Below, one piece after another: positions 49,081-57,834 of a DNA stretch of 64,000 nucleotides. This DNA comes from Sphingomonas sp. C3-2 (GTDB taxonomy: Bacteria; Pseudomonadota; Alphaproteobacteria; Sphingomonadales; Sphingomonadaceae): the NCBI RefSeq assembly GCF_033025475.1, contig NZ_CP130322.1, positions 248,001-312,000 of the forward strand. Direction: 5' to 3'. A program made the position numbers and the translations under genes. The notes under the pieces are model-generated. The model had not been told where the DNA came from and searched no databases. It saw only the letters and a program-made list of their open reading frames with translations. The stretch's first letter is position 1. Every line of letters begins with the position of its first letter.

Positions 49081-50340
49081 TTACCCCTCGCTAGTCACGT
49101 TAAAATATTCTTGATATCTTTGAAAAATTCGCCGCGTCTGATCGTCTTCGGCCACCGCATATTTGTGTGCGCCGAACTTGCCCTTGGGCTTGTGCGCCAA
49201 ATAATTCTCGACCGCAGACCGTGCCTGTTCGGTGAACGGAAAGCCGATCCGCGCATACAGGGCCTCAAGTGCCTCGAGCGGAGAATCCACAAGCGCCGCA
49301 TAATGCGAATGCGTGATCTGGTCCGCCGGGATCACCCCGCCTTCGAGCCAATCGATCATCTGTTCCAGCCGCGCGGCCGTGCCCTCGGGCGTCAGCAATT
49401 CCTCGAACGCCTGCGCGTCGAACGCCTTGTCGCTGCGCATGTGGTAGATCGTGCCGAGCAGATTGGTCACCGACCCTTGCGCCTTCACCGGATCACGGTG
49501 CGTCACGATTACGCGCGCGTCGGGAAACACCTCGAACAGCGTCGGCAGGAAACTCTGATGCTCGGGTGCCTTTAGCAACCAGTGATCGCGTGGGTTCTTC
49601 CACTGCAACAGCTTCAACAGGCGCCGGTAATAGGCATAGGCCGGCTTCTGGTCCGCCGCGAACAGCCAATTGACGTAACTCGGCACCTGAAACGATGCCG
49701 CCAGATGCTGCGACCGGAAGCTGAGCGGGAATGCCACGCCGCATTCGTTCGGGATCCAGGCCCCCATTTCATGCATCGCCTGATAGGCGGGGGCGACCCG
49801 CCCCATCTGCGTGATCAGTTCGTGCGCGCGCGGCACACGCGGATCGTTGCGATAGGTTGCGGCTTCGGGCGGCGGACAGGGCAGCACGAACTCCCAGTTC
49901 GCGGGCGCCAGGAACTGCTTGTCCTGCGCCAGCAGCTCGAACAGGATCGAGGTGCCCGATCGCGGCAGGCCCGTTACGAAAACGGGACGGTCAATCACTT
50001 CATCCTCGATCTCGGGATGCTGGCGATAGCATTCCTCGATCCGCAACCGGTTCTCGAGGAACAGCAGCATTTCCTGCCGCGTCCACAGCCGACCGAAGAA
50101 ATGCAGTTCCGCCTCTTCGTTGATCGAGCGGATCAGGATTTCGAACGGCTCACGCCAGTCATCGTCGCCAAAGTCCGATAGCCCGGTATTGCGCTGCGCG
50201 GTGGCGATCAGTTCGGCGGCGTCGAGCGGCGCGACAATATTGTGTTTCCAGGCAGCGGTCTCTTCCAAAAATCGCGCCAGCCATTCCGGTCGCGGCGGCG
50301 GCGTCCAGGTGGAAACCGGAGCGGCAGTCCTCTCAGTCAT
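49081..50340 (-). CDS. Sulfotransferase-family protein
   Basis: A 419-residue P-loop protein of the sulfotransferase superfamily. The PAPS 5'-phosphosulfate loop is in VFVTGLPRSGTSILFELLAQD. The 3'-phosphate region is in FPDARVIVTHRDPVKAQGSVTNLL, and LLKAPEHQSFLPTLFEVF is typical of the bacterial subgroup linked to lipid and terpenoid catabolism. It would sulfate a hydroxylated hydrophobic substrate using PAPS, although not all such proteins have been shown to be active. ATG 50340 starts the operon; the preceding TTG is not preferred. It diverges from an AraC-family regulator. Confidence 0.85.
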   Translation of the reverse strand: MTERTAAPVSTWTPPPRPEWLARFLEETAAWKHNIVAPLDAAELIATAQRNTGLSDFGDDDWREPFEILIRSINEEAELHFFGRLWTRQEMLLFLENRLRIEECYRQHPEIEDEVIDRPVFVTGLPRSGTSILFELLAQDKQFLAPANWEFVLPCPPPEAATYRNDPRVPRAHELITQMGRVAPAYQAMHEMGAWIPNECGVAFPLSFRSQHLAASFQVPSYVNWLFAADQKPAYAYYRRLLKLLQWKNPRDHWLLKAPEHQSFLPTLFEVFPDARVIVTHRDPVKAQGSVTNLLGTIYHMRSDKAFDAQAFEELLTPEGTAARLEQMIDWLEGGVIPADQITHSHYAALVDSPLEALEALYARIGFPFTEQARSAVENYLAHKPKGKFGAHKYAVAEDDQTRRIFQRYQEYFNVTSEG

Positions 50341-50507
50341 CAAGCATCCCTACCTAAATTGGGCAGCCCATCTTTGCGGGCTATCCTCATGTGCCAGATG
50401 CACAAGGTCTAATCACCCGGTGCCACACATAGACATGGTTTCATGTTCAAATAGCCATGCTATCTTATCCATCGGTTCAAGCGAAGGCAGGCGGAAGGGA
50501 AAACAAT

Positions 50508-51530
50508 ATGCCGCGTATCACCGCCGTATCGCCGGAGGATGTTCTCAACCTGCTGCAGAAGGTCGCGCGCGTTGGCGGCGAGCCTGTCGAGATATTGCGC
50601 AAGGCGGGCATTCCCTACAGCCCGAACGACATCGAAACGGGCCGGTTTTCCCAGCTCTCCCGCAGCCAACTGATCGCCCTTTACCGCGAATCCATCGTCA
50701 CGATCGGCTGGCATTCCAGCCGGCTCGATCGCAAGCCGCAGATGCACCCGGACGAATTCCGGCTGATGTGCCACTGCGTCATCACCAGCCGCACCTTTTG
50801 CCATGTGATCGAACGCCAGACGATGTTCTTCGGCACCCGGCATGACCGTATCTCCACCGTGTCGCTGGAGGTGAACGGCACCACCGCGACTGTATTGATC
50901 GATACTATGCGCCGCCGGAAGAACTTCAGTTCCTTCCTCTCCGATCTCGCCGGGATGTCGATGTTCTGTCGCCTCTATGGCTGGCTGCTCGGCATTGGCG
51001 AGTTCATCTTTCGCGTTGGCCTGGCCTATGACGGCCGCTACGCCGACGAGGCAGTGTCGGATTTTTTCGCAGGCGAACTCAGCTTCGATCATCCGGTCCA
51101 CCGGATCACCTTCCCCGCCTATCTGCTCGACATGCCGATCGTGCGGACGCCCGACGAACTCGAGGGCCTGCTCGTCGATTTCCCGTTCGATTTCCTGTCC
51201 GCCACGCCCGATACGCTGGCGCTGCCCGATCGCGTTCGCTCGCTCTACATCATGTCGCTTTCGCGCGATCGTCGCCTGCCATCGCTCGACGAACTCGCAC
51301 GCCTCACCGGCTACAGCACGAGCACGCTGCGCCGCCGCCTTGCTGACGAGGCGATCTCGATCCACGCGATCAAGGAAGAAACCCAAAAACAGATCGCGAT
51401 CGAACTGCTCGGGAACAAGGCGCTCAATATCGATGCGATCGCGCTGCGTTCAGGCTTTCGGGATACCAACAGCTTTCGCAAGGCGTTCCGGCGCTGGACC
51501 GGGCAAAGTCCCTCGCAATTCCGGCAATAG
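50508..51530 (+). CDS. AraC-family transcriptional regulator
   Basis: A 340-residue regulator. Residues about 15-200 resemble the arabinose-binding-type N-terminal domain of the OruR/ArgR-like AraC subgroup (ILRKAGIPYSPNDIETGRFSQLSRSQLIALYRESI). The C-terminal HTH has SLDELARLTGYSTSTLRRRLADE and IDAIALRSGFRDTNSFRKAFRRWTGQSPSQFR. ATG 50508 follows AAGGGA. It diverges from the sulfotransferase-SDR operon over 167 bp, so it probably activates that operon in response to a pathway compound. Confidence 0.92.
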   Translation: MPRITAVSPEDVLNLLQKVARVGGEPVEILRKAGIPYSPNDIETGRFSQLSRSQLIALYRESIVTIGWHSSRLDRKPQMHPDEFRLMCHCVITSRTFCHVIERQTMFFGTRHDRISTVSLEVNGTTATVLIDTMRRRKNFSSFLSDLAGMSMFCRLYGWLLGIGEFIFRVGLAYDGRYADEAVSDFFAGELSFDHPVHRITFPAYLLDMPIVRTPDELEGLLVDFPFDFLSATPDTLALPDRVRSLYIMSLSRDRRLPSLDELARLTGYSTSTLRRRLADEAISIHAIKEETQKQIAIELLGNKALNIDAIALRSGFRDTNSFRKAFRRWTGQSPSQFRQ

Positions 51531-51609
51531 CCCTCCCCAATATCGCCCGCCCCACTGCCCGAACGCAGGCCATGCGCCGTGCGCACCAATATTGTTGTCA
51601 CAGCACAAC

Positions 51610-51635
51610 ATATACGATACGCACTGTATTCAATA
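51610..51635 (+). promoter_or_regulatory. Shared operator-like site upstream of the TonB receptor
   Basis: A 26-bp stretch begins ATATACG and ends TGTATT-C-AATA. It matches the site upstream of the amidohydrolase gene at 20 or more positions and contains outer arms ATAC...GTAT 18 bp overall, an imperfect palindrome of the size used by TetR proteins. It is 95 bp before the receptor start codon. An inverted TGTTGT/ACAACA lies just upstream. Confidence 0.6.
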
Positions 51636-51729
51636 AAAACGACCCATCTCAAGGACTCGCGCGCAACACGCGTCCGCGATGATCCGCGTGATGAGGATCG
51701 CGCAGAATAATCGATGGGAGAGGATAAGA

Positions 51730-54108
51730 ATGGGTATGCGTAGCTATTGTGCGTCTGCGTCTGTTCTGGCCATGCTGGCCACCGCGAGCCCCGCATGGGC
51801 GCAAAATCAGGCTGCCGGATCGGGGGTCGGGCTCGAAGACATCATCGTCACCGCGCAGCGCAAGGAAGAAAGCCTGCAAAAGGTTCCGGTCGCCGTCACT
51901 GCGCTGTCGAGCGAACTGCTCGACAATGCCCGTATCACCAATGTCGAATCATTGAGCGGCTTCGCACCCAACGTCCAGTTGACGACGCAGGGCGTACAGT
52001 CGATCCCCATCATCCAGATCCGCGGCCTGCTTTCGGGCACGTCGGACAACGGCGTCGATCCGAAGATCGGCATCTATCTCGACGGCGTCTATATCGGCCG
52101 CTCGGTGGGTTCGGTATTCGATCTCGCCGATCTCGAACGCGTCGAAATCCTGCGCGGTCCGCAGGGCACGCTGTTCGGCCGCAACTCGACGGGGGGTGCG
52201 ATCAGCCTTGTCAGCGCCGCCCCAACGGGCGAATTCGGCATCAAGCAGCAGGTGTCCTACGGCAATTTCGATGCCTTCCGCGCACGGACGATCCTGAACC
52301 TTCCCGCAATGGGTCCGCTCAGCCTCAAGCTCTCCTATCTGCACGACGAGATGGGTGGCTATTCGAAGAACCTGCTCGCCGGCAAAACGCTCGATTTCAG
52401 CCTGCGTCAGCCGGATTTTGGCACACTCACCTACGCGCGTGAGCTTGGCGCCAAGAATGTCGACGCGGTCCAGGTCGCCGCGCGGCTCGACATCGCGCCC
52501 GAATTTAAGGTCGATTATCATTTCGACTATACCGATTCAAAGACCACAGCGGGGCCGATGCAATTCCTCGGCACGACGCCCGATGCAGTGGGTCAGCTTG
52601 CCGGCGCCATCATCGCCTTCCAGCCGATGACCGGCGGGATCACCAATGCAGGCCGATCGCTGCTTCCCGAGGTCGCCGCAGCCACCAGCGTCCAGCCGCT
52701 CACCGTCGAGGGGCACAATCTCACCTTCCAATGGGATGTTGCGGACGAACTGACGGTGAAGAGCATCACCGCCTATCGCAAAATGAAGCAGAAACCGAAT
52801 ATCCACGATCTCGGGGCAACCGGCGGCCTTCGCTTCAGCGTCGCGCAACTCGGCGCACTTCTGACCGGGGATGTTACGGGCGTGCTCGATCCGGCCAATC
52901 AGCCCGGTCCCAATGACAGCCTGTTCACCCTGCTCACCGCGCGCTCGACCAGTCAGAAACAGTTTACGCAGGAACTTCAGTTCATTTTCGACTGGGACAG
53001 CGTCGATCTCACCTCGGGTCTGTTCTATTTCCACGAAAACTCACCGGCGACCAACGTGCTTGGCATTTTCCAGCCGGTGATGAACGGCGTCGTCTTGCCT
53101 ACCCCGCTCGACGATGCGTTCGGCAGCGGCGTCACCCGCACCCGCGCGATCAACGATTCCATGGCGGCCTATGGCCAGGCCACCTGGCATGCGACCGATC
53201 AGCTCGACCTCACCTTGGGTGCGCGCTACACGATCGACGATCGCGAAACGATGCTGATCAGCGCGGCAGGCGCCGGGGGCAGCGGGCTCATTCCGGGGCG
53301 CGTCTACAAGACGAGCTACAGCAAGTTCAACTATACCGGCATCGTCACCTGGCGCCCCAATCAGGATGTCACCACCTATGCCAAGATCGCCAGCGGCTAT
53401 GTCGCGGGCGGCATTTTGGGTGCCATTCCTTATGAGCCGGAAAACCTGACCTCATATGAAGTCGGCCTCAAGTCTCAGTGGTTCGACAATCGCCTGCGCG
53501 CCAATATTGCGGCCTTTTATTCGGATTATAAGGATCTGCAGACCGCATCCTTTGTCGGCGGCGTGCAGCGTTTCGACAATGCCGGCAAGGCACGGATCTG
53601 GGGGATTGAAGGCGAATTCCAGGCCGCACCGTTCGATGGTTTCACGCTCGATGCAAGCGTCGGCTATACCAACTTCAAATATAAGGAATATCTGGTCTAC
53701 GACGAAGTGAACGACCAGTTCAATGATGTGGCCGATATCGCGCGTGTCACCTACACGCCGAAATGGAACGCCCGTCTCGCCGGCAATTATGAATTTGCCG
53801 AATTGCCGGGCGGCGGCAACGTCTTTGTAAGCGCCGAGGCGCGCTATCGGTCGAGCACGCCGCTCACCGAATTTCCGTCTGGCTCGCCCGCCCTCGATGC
53901 ACTCGCCACGGCCAAGGCGTTCACGCTGGTCGATGCGCGCGCGGGCATCGCGGCGCTGCCGCTGGCAAATACCGCGATCGACATTTCGGTCTGGGGCAAG
54001 AACCTCTTCAACGAACGCTTCGCCACCTTCGGCCCTGTGGCGATCAACCAGGTCATCGCACCCGATCGTGGACGCACATATGGCATCGACTTTGCGTTCA
54101 AGTTCTGA
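51730..54108 (+). CDS. TonB-dependent receptor of the catabolic cluster
   Basis: A 792-residue outer-membrane receptor. The signal peptide runs to about residue 25 (ASPAWAQ), the TonB box is EDIIVTAQRKEESLQKVPVAVTAL, and the plug has GVYIGRSVGSVFDLADLERVEILRGPQGTLFGRNSTGGAI. The barrel ends in YGIDFAFKF with a terminal Phe. It is of the iron-complex/large-substrate type expanded in sphingomonads, where many take up aromatic, terpenoid or sugar compounds. AGGA lies 5 nt before ATG 51730. The substrate is unknown but presumably that of the surrounding enzymes. Confidence 0.93.
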   Translation: MGMRSYCASASVLAMLATASPAWAQNQAAGSGVGLEDIIVTAQRKEESLQKVPVAVTALSSELLDNARITNVESLSGFAPNVQLTTQGVQSIPIIQIRGLLSGTSDNGVDPKIGIYLDGVYIGRSVGSVFDLADLERVEILRGPQGTLFGRNSTGGAISLVSAAPTGEFGIKQQVSYGNFDAFRARTILNLPAMGPLSLKLSYLHDEMGGYSKNLLAGKTLDFSLRQPDFGTLTYARELGAKNVDAVQVAARLDIAPEFKVDYHFDYTDSKTTAGPMQFLGTTPDAVGQLAGAIIAFQPMTGGITNAGRSLLPEVAAATSVQPLTVEGHNLTFQWDVADELTVKSITAYRKMKQKPNIHDLGATGGLRFSVAQLGALLTGDVTGVLDPANQPGPNDSLFTLLTARSTSQKQFTQELQFIFDWDSVDLTSGLFYFHENSPATNVLGIFQPVMNGVVLPTPLDDAFGSGVTRTRAINDSMAAYGQATWHATDQLDLTLGARYTIDDRETMLISAAGAGGSGLIPGRVYKTSYSKFNYTGIVTWRPNQDVTTYAKIASGYVAGGILGAIPYEPENLTSYEVGLKSQWFDNRLRANIAAFYSDYKDLQTASFVGGVQRFDNAGKARIWGIEGEFQAAPFDGFTLDASVGYTNFKYKEYLVYDEVNDQFNDVADIARVTYTPKWNARLAGNYEFAELPGGGNVFVSAEARYRSSTPLTEFPSGSPALDALATAKAFTLVDARAGIAALPLANTAIDISVWGKNLFNERFATFGPVAINQVIAPDRGRTYGIDFAFKF

Positions 54109-54145
54109 ACGCTTTCCGGCACGAAAAGGGGCGTGACGGAACCTT

Positions 54146-54172
54146 GGGGGGCCCTTTGCGGCTCCCCCTTTT
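54146..54172 (+). terminator. Possible terminator between the TonB receptor and the Coq4-like gene
   Basis: A G-run/C-run hairpin (GGGGGGCC / GGCTCCCCC) is followed by TTTT and lies about 40 bp after the receptor stop. The stem has a wobble pair and the T run is short, so partial termination is more likely than complete. Confidence 0.5.
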
Positions 54173-54223
54173 CCCCTTCCGCCCCGCCGTACGCCGGGTT
54201 TTATATAAGGAGAGGATCAACGG

Positions 54224-55063
54224 ATGGCACAGGATCTCGGGCTCGAGCTTGCCGCGCAGGAAGCAGCCTATCTGAAGGGCGGCAATGAACCGATCGCCGG
54301 CAGCCTCCTCATCAGCACGTCGAAATATCTGAACAATCCGCTGTTTCGCGACCTGTTTGCCCAGATGGGCCTCAAGCGCGACGGGCATGATCTGCCGGGC
54401 GCCTATCTCGTCCCCGAAATCAACCGCGCCTTTGCCGAGGTGACAGATGGTGCCGCACTTTACGGCGGCATCGCCGACGCCCGCGCGCGCCTTCCCGAAT
54501 TTCGCGCTTGGCTCGATGCGCGCTTCGTCTCGAACCTTCAGGCCGATGCGGTGAAGGACCATGCCCCCGGCACGCTCGGCGCGCGCGTCCACGCCTTCAT
54601 CGCCGACAGCGGCATGGATATCGACTTCATGTTCACGGGCGAGCCCAAGGACGATTATGAATATATCAACAAGCGCCGCATTCAGGTGCACGATATCGAG
54701 CATATGGTTACCGGGCTCGATCCCAGCCCCGTCGGCGAAAGCGCGCTGATCATGGCGAACACCATGGCGGTCATCAATTATTTCGGCGTCGAACTCGCAG
54801 CCGAACTCAACCGCCACGGGCTGTTCCTCGTCACCACCGGGCTAATGCGCGCGGCCTGCCACTACCCAGCACTAACCCCGGCCTATCTTGAAGGTCTCGC
54901 GCGCGGCCATGCGCTTGGCCAAAAGCAGAAAAAGCCGCTCTTCATGCTGAAATGGGAAGATTATTTCGACTGGACGATTGCCGATATCCGCGAGGAATTC
55001 GGCTTCCAGGACGGTCCGCCCGACGGCCATTGGGACTGGACCTACGCCGCCGCCAAGGGCTGA
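54224..55063 (+). CDS. Coq4-family protein
   Basis: A 279-residue protein with the Coq4 hallmark HDxxH (VHDIEHMVTGLDPSPVGE, about residues 156-160), which binds a divalent metal, plus ALIMANTMAVINYFG. In eukaryotes COQ4 acts on the ubiquinone head group. Here the gene sits in a catabolic cluster away from ubi genes, so a ring-modifying role on another substrate is likely. AGGAGAGGA precedes the ATG. It follows the TonB receptor and converges on the TetR gene. Confidence 0.78.
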   Translation: MAQDLGLELAAQEAAYLKGGNEPIAGSLLISTSKYLNNPLFRDLFAQMGLKRDGHDLPGAYLVPEINRAFAEVTDGAALYGGIADARARLPEFRAWLDARFVSNLQADAVKDHAPGTLGARVHAFIADSGMDIDFMFTGEPKDDYEYINKRRIQVHDIEHMVTGLDPSPVGESALIMANTMAVINYFGVELAAELNRHGLFLVTTGLMRAACHYPALTPAYLEGLARGHALGQKQKKPLFMLKWEDYFDWTIADIREEFGFQDGPPDGHWDWTYAAAKG

Positions 55064-55096
55064 TAATAGGCGGGGGCCGCGGCGAAATGCCCGGCC

Positions 55097-55717
55097 CTAT
55101 GCCATGGGCGCGGCACCATGAACGATCAGTTCGGCGATCCGGTCGATCGCCGGCCTGCGATCGGCCCGCGAACTGAACAATGTCCCGTACATGATCGATC
55201 CCACCGCGATATCGAACACCGCATCGCTATCGACATCCGCGCGCACCAGCCCCAGCCGTTTGCCCTTTTCGATCGTCGTCTTCAGCGCATCGCGTGCCTC
55301 GAGCTCACGCCAGGCGTCCAGCTCGACGAGCAATCCCGGGTTTTTCTGCCAGGATACGATCATCCCGATGGCTGCCGCCGCCACATCCTTGCGGCTGTAA
55401 CGGTCGTGGATCATGCCGAGCAACGCGCGAATTTCGGCCATCAGCCCTTCGGCCTCGATCACATCGGGAAAGCGGTCATCGCCGCCATTGGCGATCTCGT
55501 TGACGAGATGCGCCTTGCTCGGCCAGCGCCGATAGATGGTGACGCGCGAAATCCCCGTCATCTGCGCCACCGCCTCGAAGGTCAGCGCGTCGAAACCGCT
55601 GGTCGCCAGAATTTCGCGCGCCGCCTTCAGGATCGCGGCGTCATTCTCCGGATTACGCGGACGGCCACGCCCGCGCACTGCGGTCGCCGCGCCCTGCCCC
55701 TCCCCCTTGCTCTTCAC
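55097..55717 (-). CDS. TetR-family transcriptional regulator
   Basis: A 206-residue repressor-type protein. The N-terminal HTH spans about residues 15-62 with AAILKAAREILATSGFDALTFEAVAQMTGISRVTIYRRWPSKAHL. A C-terminal TetR ligand domain follows (about 80-200). GTG 55717 is preferred because GGAG lies 6 nt upstream; an ATG at 55750 adds 11 residues but abuts its AAGG. It diverges from the amidohydrolase gene, and a site shared with the TonB receptor promoter lies between them, suggesting autoregulation and control of both units. Confidence 0.9.
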   Translation of the reverse strand: MKSKGEGQGAATAVRGRGRPRNPENDAAILKAAREILATSGFDALTFEAVAQMTGISRVTIYRRWPSKAHLVNEIANGGDDRFPDVIEAEGLMAEIRALLGMIHDRYSRKDVAAAAIGMIVSWQKNPGLLVELDAWRELEARDALKTTIEKGKRLGLVRADVDSDAVFDIAVGSIMYGTLFSSRADRRPAIDRIAELIVHGAAPMA

Positions 55718-55818
55718 TGCCGTCTCCGAAATGCGCTTGGCTCCGCGCATCCTTACGCATCAACCCACATCCGCTCAACACGACATTTTCGATGCACAGT
55801 GTTTCGTAAATTATTGCA

Positions 55819-55844
55819 ATATACGTTACACTATGTATTGAATA
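55819..55844 (+). promoter_or_regulatory. Shared operator-like site between tetR and the amidohydrolase gene
   Basis: A 26-bp stretch starting ATATACG and ending TGTATT-G-AATA closely matches the site at 51610-51635, including the outer arms ATAC...GTAT 18 bp overall. It lies about 58 bp before the amidohydrolase ATG and about 100 bp from the TetR start, the usual position of a TetR operator. Confidence 0.65.
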
Positions 55845-55901
55845 TATAGAACAAGCGGACGGCGCACCTGCGCCGCTTGCACCAGCGAGAGGAAAAGCAT
55901 C

Positions 55902-57587
55902 ATGGGGTTGGATCTCCTCATTCGGAATGCACGGATATGTGACGGGTCTGGCGGGCCTTCGTTCACCGGCGATGTCGGCGTGCGCGATGGACGCATCGTC
56001 GCGGTTGGCGACGTACCGGGCGAAGCCACCGAAACGGTGGACGCCAACGGACTGGTGCTCGCTCCCGGCTTTATCGATCCGCACACGCATTACGACGCAC
56101 AGCTTGTCTGGGATGGGCTTGCCCAGCCCGCGCTTGAACACGGTGTCACCACGATCGTCCCCGGCAACTGTTCGCTGAGCCTCGCTCCGCTCCGCGCCGA
56201 ACATCGCGAGTTGCTGGGCGCCACGTTCCGTAAGATCGAGGAAATGCCTCAGAATGCCTTCGACGCCGGGCTCACCTGGGCGTGGGAAAGCTTTGCCGAA
56301 TATCTCGCCGCCATTCGGGCCCAACTCGGCATCAACGTGGCACCGCTCGTCGGCCACAGCCTGATCCGGCTTTGGGTGATGGGCGAGCAAGCGCGCGAAC
56401 GCCCGGCCACCGATGCGGAAATCGCGACGATGCAGACCGCGCTGCGTGAATGTCTCGACGCCGGCGCGATCGGGATGAGCGGATCCTGGGTCGATATCGA
56501 TCATGAAAACCGCCCGGTCCCGGCCCGCATGGCCGAACCGCGCGAGCTTGATGCGCTGTGTGCCGTGCTCGGCGAACGACGCGCGATCCTCCAGATCGTC
56601 CCCGAATTCTGGGATGCCAATATCCTGTGCGCGCGCATCGATATCCTCGGCGATCTTTCACGCAAGCATGACCTGACGATTACCTTCTCGCCGCTGTTCG
56701 ACAGCAATTCGGCGCCGGATCTCATCGACATCGCGCTCGAACGCATCCGCCTCCAGACCGCTTACGGCGCACGCGTCATTCCGCAGATGCAGACGAGGCC
56801 GATCGATCTGTCATTCGATCTCACCGCGCCGATGTCGACCTTTGCGACGCTGCCAACCTGGTGGGCGACCACATTGCTGCCGCACGCCGAAAAGCTCGAA
56901 AAGCTGCGCGATCCCGAATATCGCGAGCAACTGAAGAAAGAGATTGAGAGCTTCATGATGCCGATCGGCCTCGCGCTCGATTTCGCCGATGCCTTCATCA
57001 AGCGGCCGGGCAAGGCCAGCGAAGCGCTGCTGGGGCGCCGCCTCGGCGATATCGCCGCCGAGCGTGGCTGCCATCTGGCGGAAGCGATCATCGACATCGC
57101 GCTTGCCGACGATCTGCAGACCTCGTTCGGGCTTGAGGCGCTGGGTCATAATCGGACGGGCAAGATCGCCCATTTTCTCGCCGATCCGCTGATCAGCATC
57201 GGTGCGGGCGATGGCGGCGCGCACGTCACCAACTTCTCCACGTACGGCGATACCGGCTTCCTGTTCAGCCATTATGTTCGTGGTCATAAATCCATGTCGG
57301 TCGAGACCGCCGTCCACAAGCTGACCCATGATGTCGCGCGGATCTGGGGGATCACCGATCGCGGGCTGATCAAGCCCGGCTATGCCGCCGATATCGTGCT
57401 GTTCGATCCAGAAACCATTGATCGCGGCCCCGAAATCGCGGTGCACGATCTGCCCGCCCCCGGCTTCCGCTATATCCGCCGCGCAGAGGGCGTGCGCGAA
57501 GTGTTCGTCAACGGCTACCGCGCCTATCATGCCGCCACGGGCTATACCGATGCCCGCACCGGCCATGTCGTGCCGCAGGCGGCCTGA
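55902..57587 (+). CDS. Metal-dependent amidohydrolase, N-acyl-D-amino-acid deacylase-like
   Basis: A 561-residue amidohydrolase-superfamily enzyme. It has MGLDLLIRNARICDGSGG, the metal-binding HxH in APGFIDPHTHYDAQLVWDGL, a CS motif in VPGNCSLSLAPL, and GAGDGGAHVTNF near the end of the barrel, then GLIKPGYAADIVLFDP. This layout matches the D-aminoacylase / N-acyl-D-amino-acid deacylase group, but related members act on other amides and cyclic substrates. AGAGGAAAAG precedes the ATG. It is probably repressed by the divergent TetR. Confidence 0.9.
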   Translation: MGLDLLIRNARICDGSGGPSFTGDVGVRDGRIVAVGDVPGEATETVDANGLVLAPGFIDPHTHYDAQLVWDGLAQPALEHGVTTIVPGNCSLSLAPLRAEHRELLGATFRKIEEMPQNAFDAGLTWAWESFAEYLAAIRAQLGINVAPLVGHSLIRLWVMGEQARERPATDAEIATMQTALRECLDAGAIGMSGSWVDIDHENRPVPARMAEPRELDALCAVLGERRAILQIVPEFWDANILCARIDILGDLSRKHDLTITFSPLFDSNSAPDLIDIALERIRLQTAYGARVIPQMQTRPIDLSFDLTAPMSTFATLPTWWATTLLPHAEKLEKLRDPEYREQLKKEIESFMMPIGLALDFADAFIKRPGKASEALLGRRLGDIAAERGCHLAEAIIDIALADDLQTSFGLEALGHNRTGKIAHFLADPLISIGAGDGGAHVTNFSTYGDTGFLFSHYVRGHKSMSVETAVHKLTHDVARIWGITDRGLIKPGYAADIVLFDPETIDRGPEIAVHDLPAPGFRYIRRAEGVREVFVNGYRAYHAATGYTDARTGHVVPQAA

Positions 57588-57599
57588 GGGAGAGAGACA

Positions 57600-57833
57600 A
57601 TGCTCAAGTCCGAAATCCGCGTCCCCCCCGCCCGCGCCTTCATCCAGCCCGCGCACGGCGACAATTGGGAAAGCATCGCCGCGCGCGTTCTCCCCGAAAC
57701 CCCGGTGCAGGATGCCGTTCAGCAACTGGTGAGCTGGAACCTGTTTCTTGCTTTCCGCCCGGGCGGCGGCGTGATCACACCGTCCGACATCGTCTTCATC
57801 GAAGCGCCCCGGGCGGCATCTGCCGCCGCCTGA
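57600..57833 (+). CDS. Small LysM-like protein downstream of the amidohydrolase
   Basis: A 77-residue protein without signal peptide. Its middle (about 19-70) reads HGDNWESIAARVLPETPVQD, then LVSWNLFLAF and GGVITPSDIVFIEAP. This resembles the order of a LysM module (GD..ESIA..., N at the turn, then a P..I.I.P strand) without being a clear match. AGGGAGAGAG lies just before the ATG, 12 bp after the amidohydrolase stop, so it is translated in the same operon. Function unknown. Confidence 0.65.
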   Translation: MLKSEIRVPPARAFIQPAHGDNWESIAARVLPETPVQDAVQQLVSWNLFLAFRPGGGVITPSDIVFIEAPRAASAAA

Positions 57834-57834
57834 G

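Noticed and set aside
54146-54172. Firm transcription stop separating the TonB receptor from the Coq4-like gene
   Set aside because: Stem has a wobble pair and only four T residues; I list it as a possible terminator but do not use it to split the cluster.
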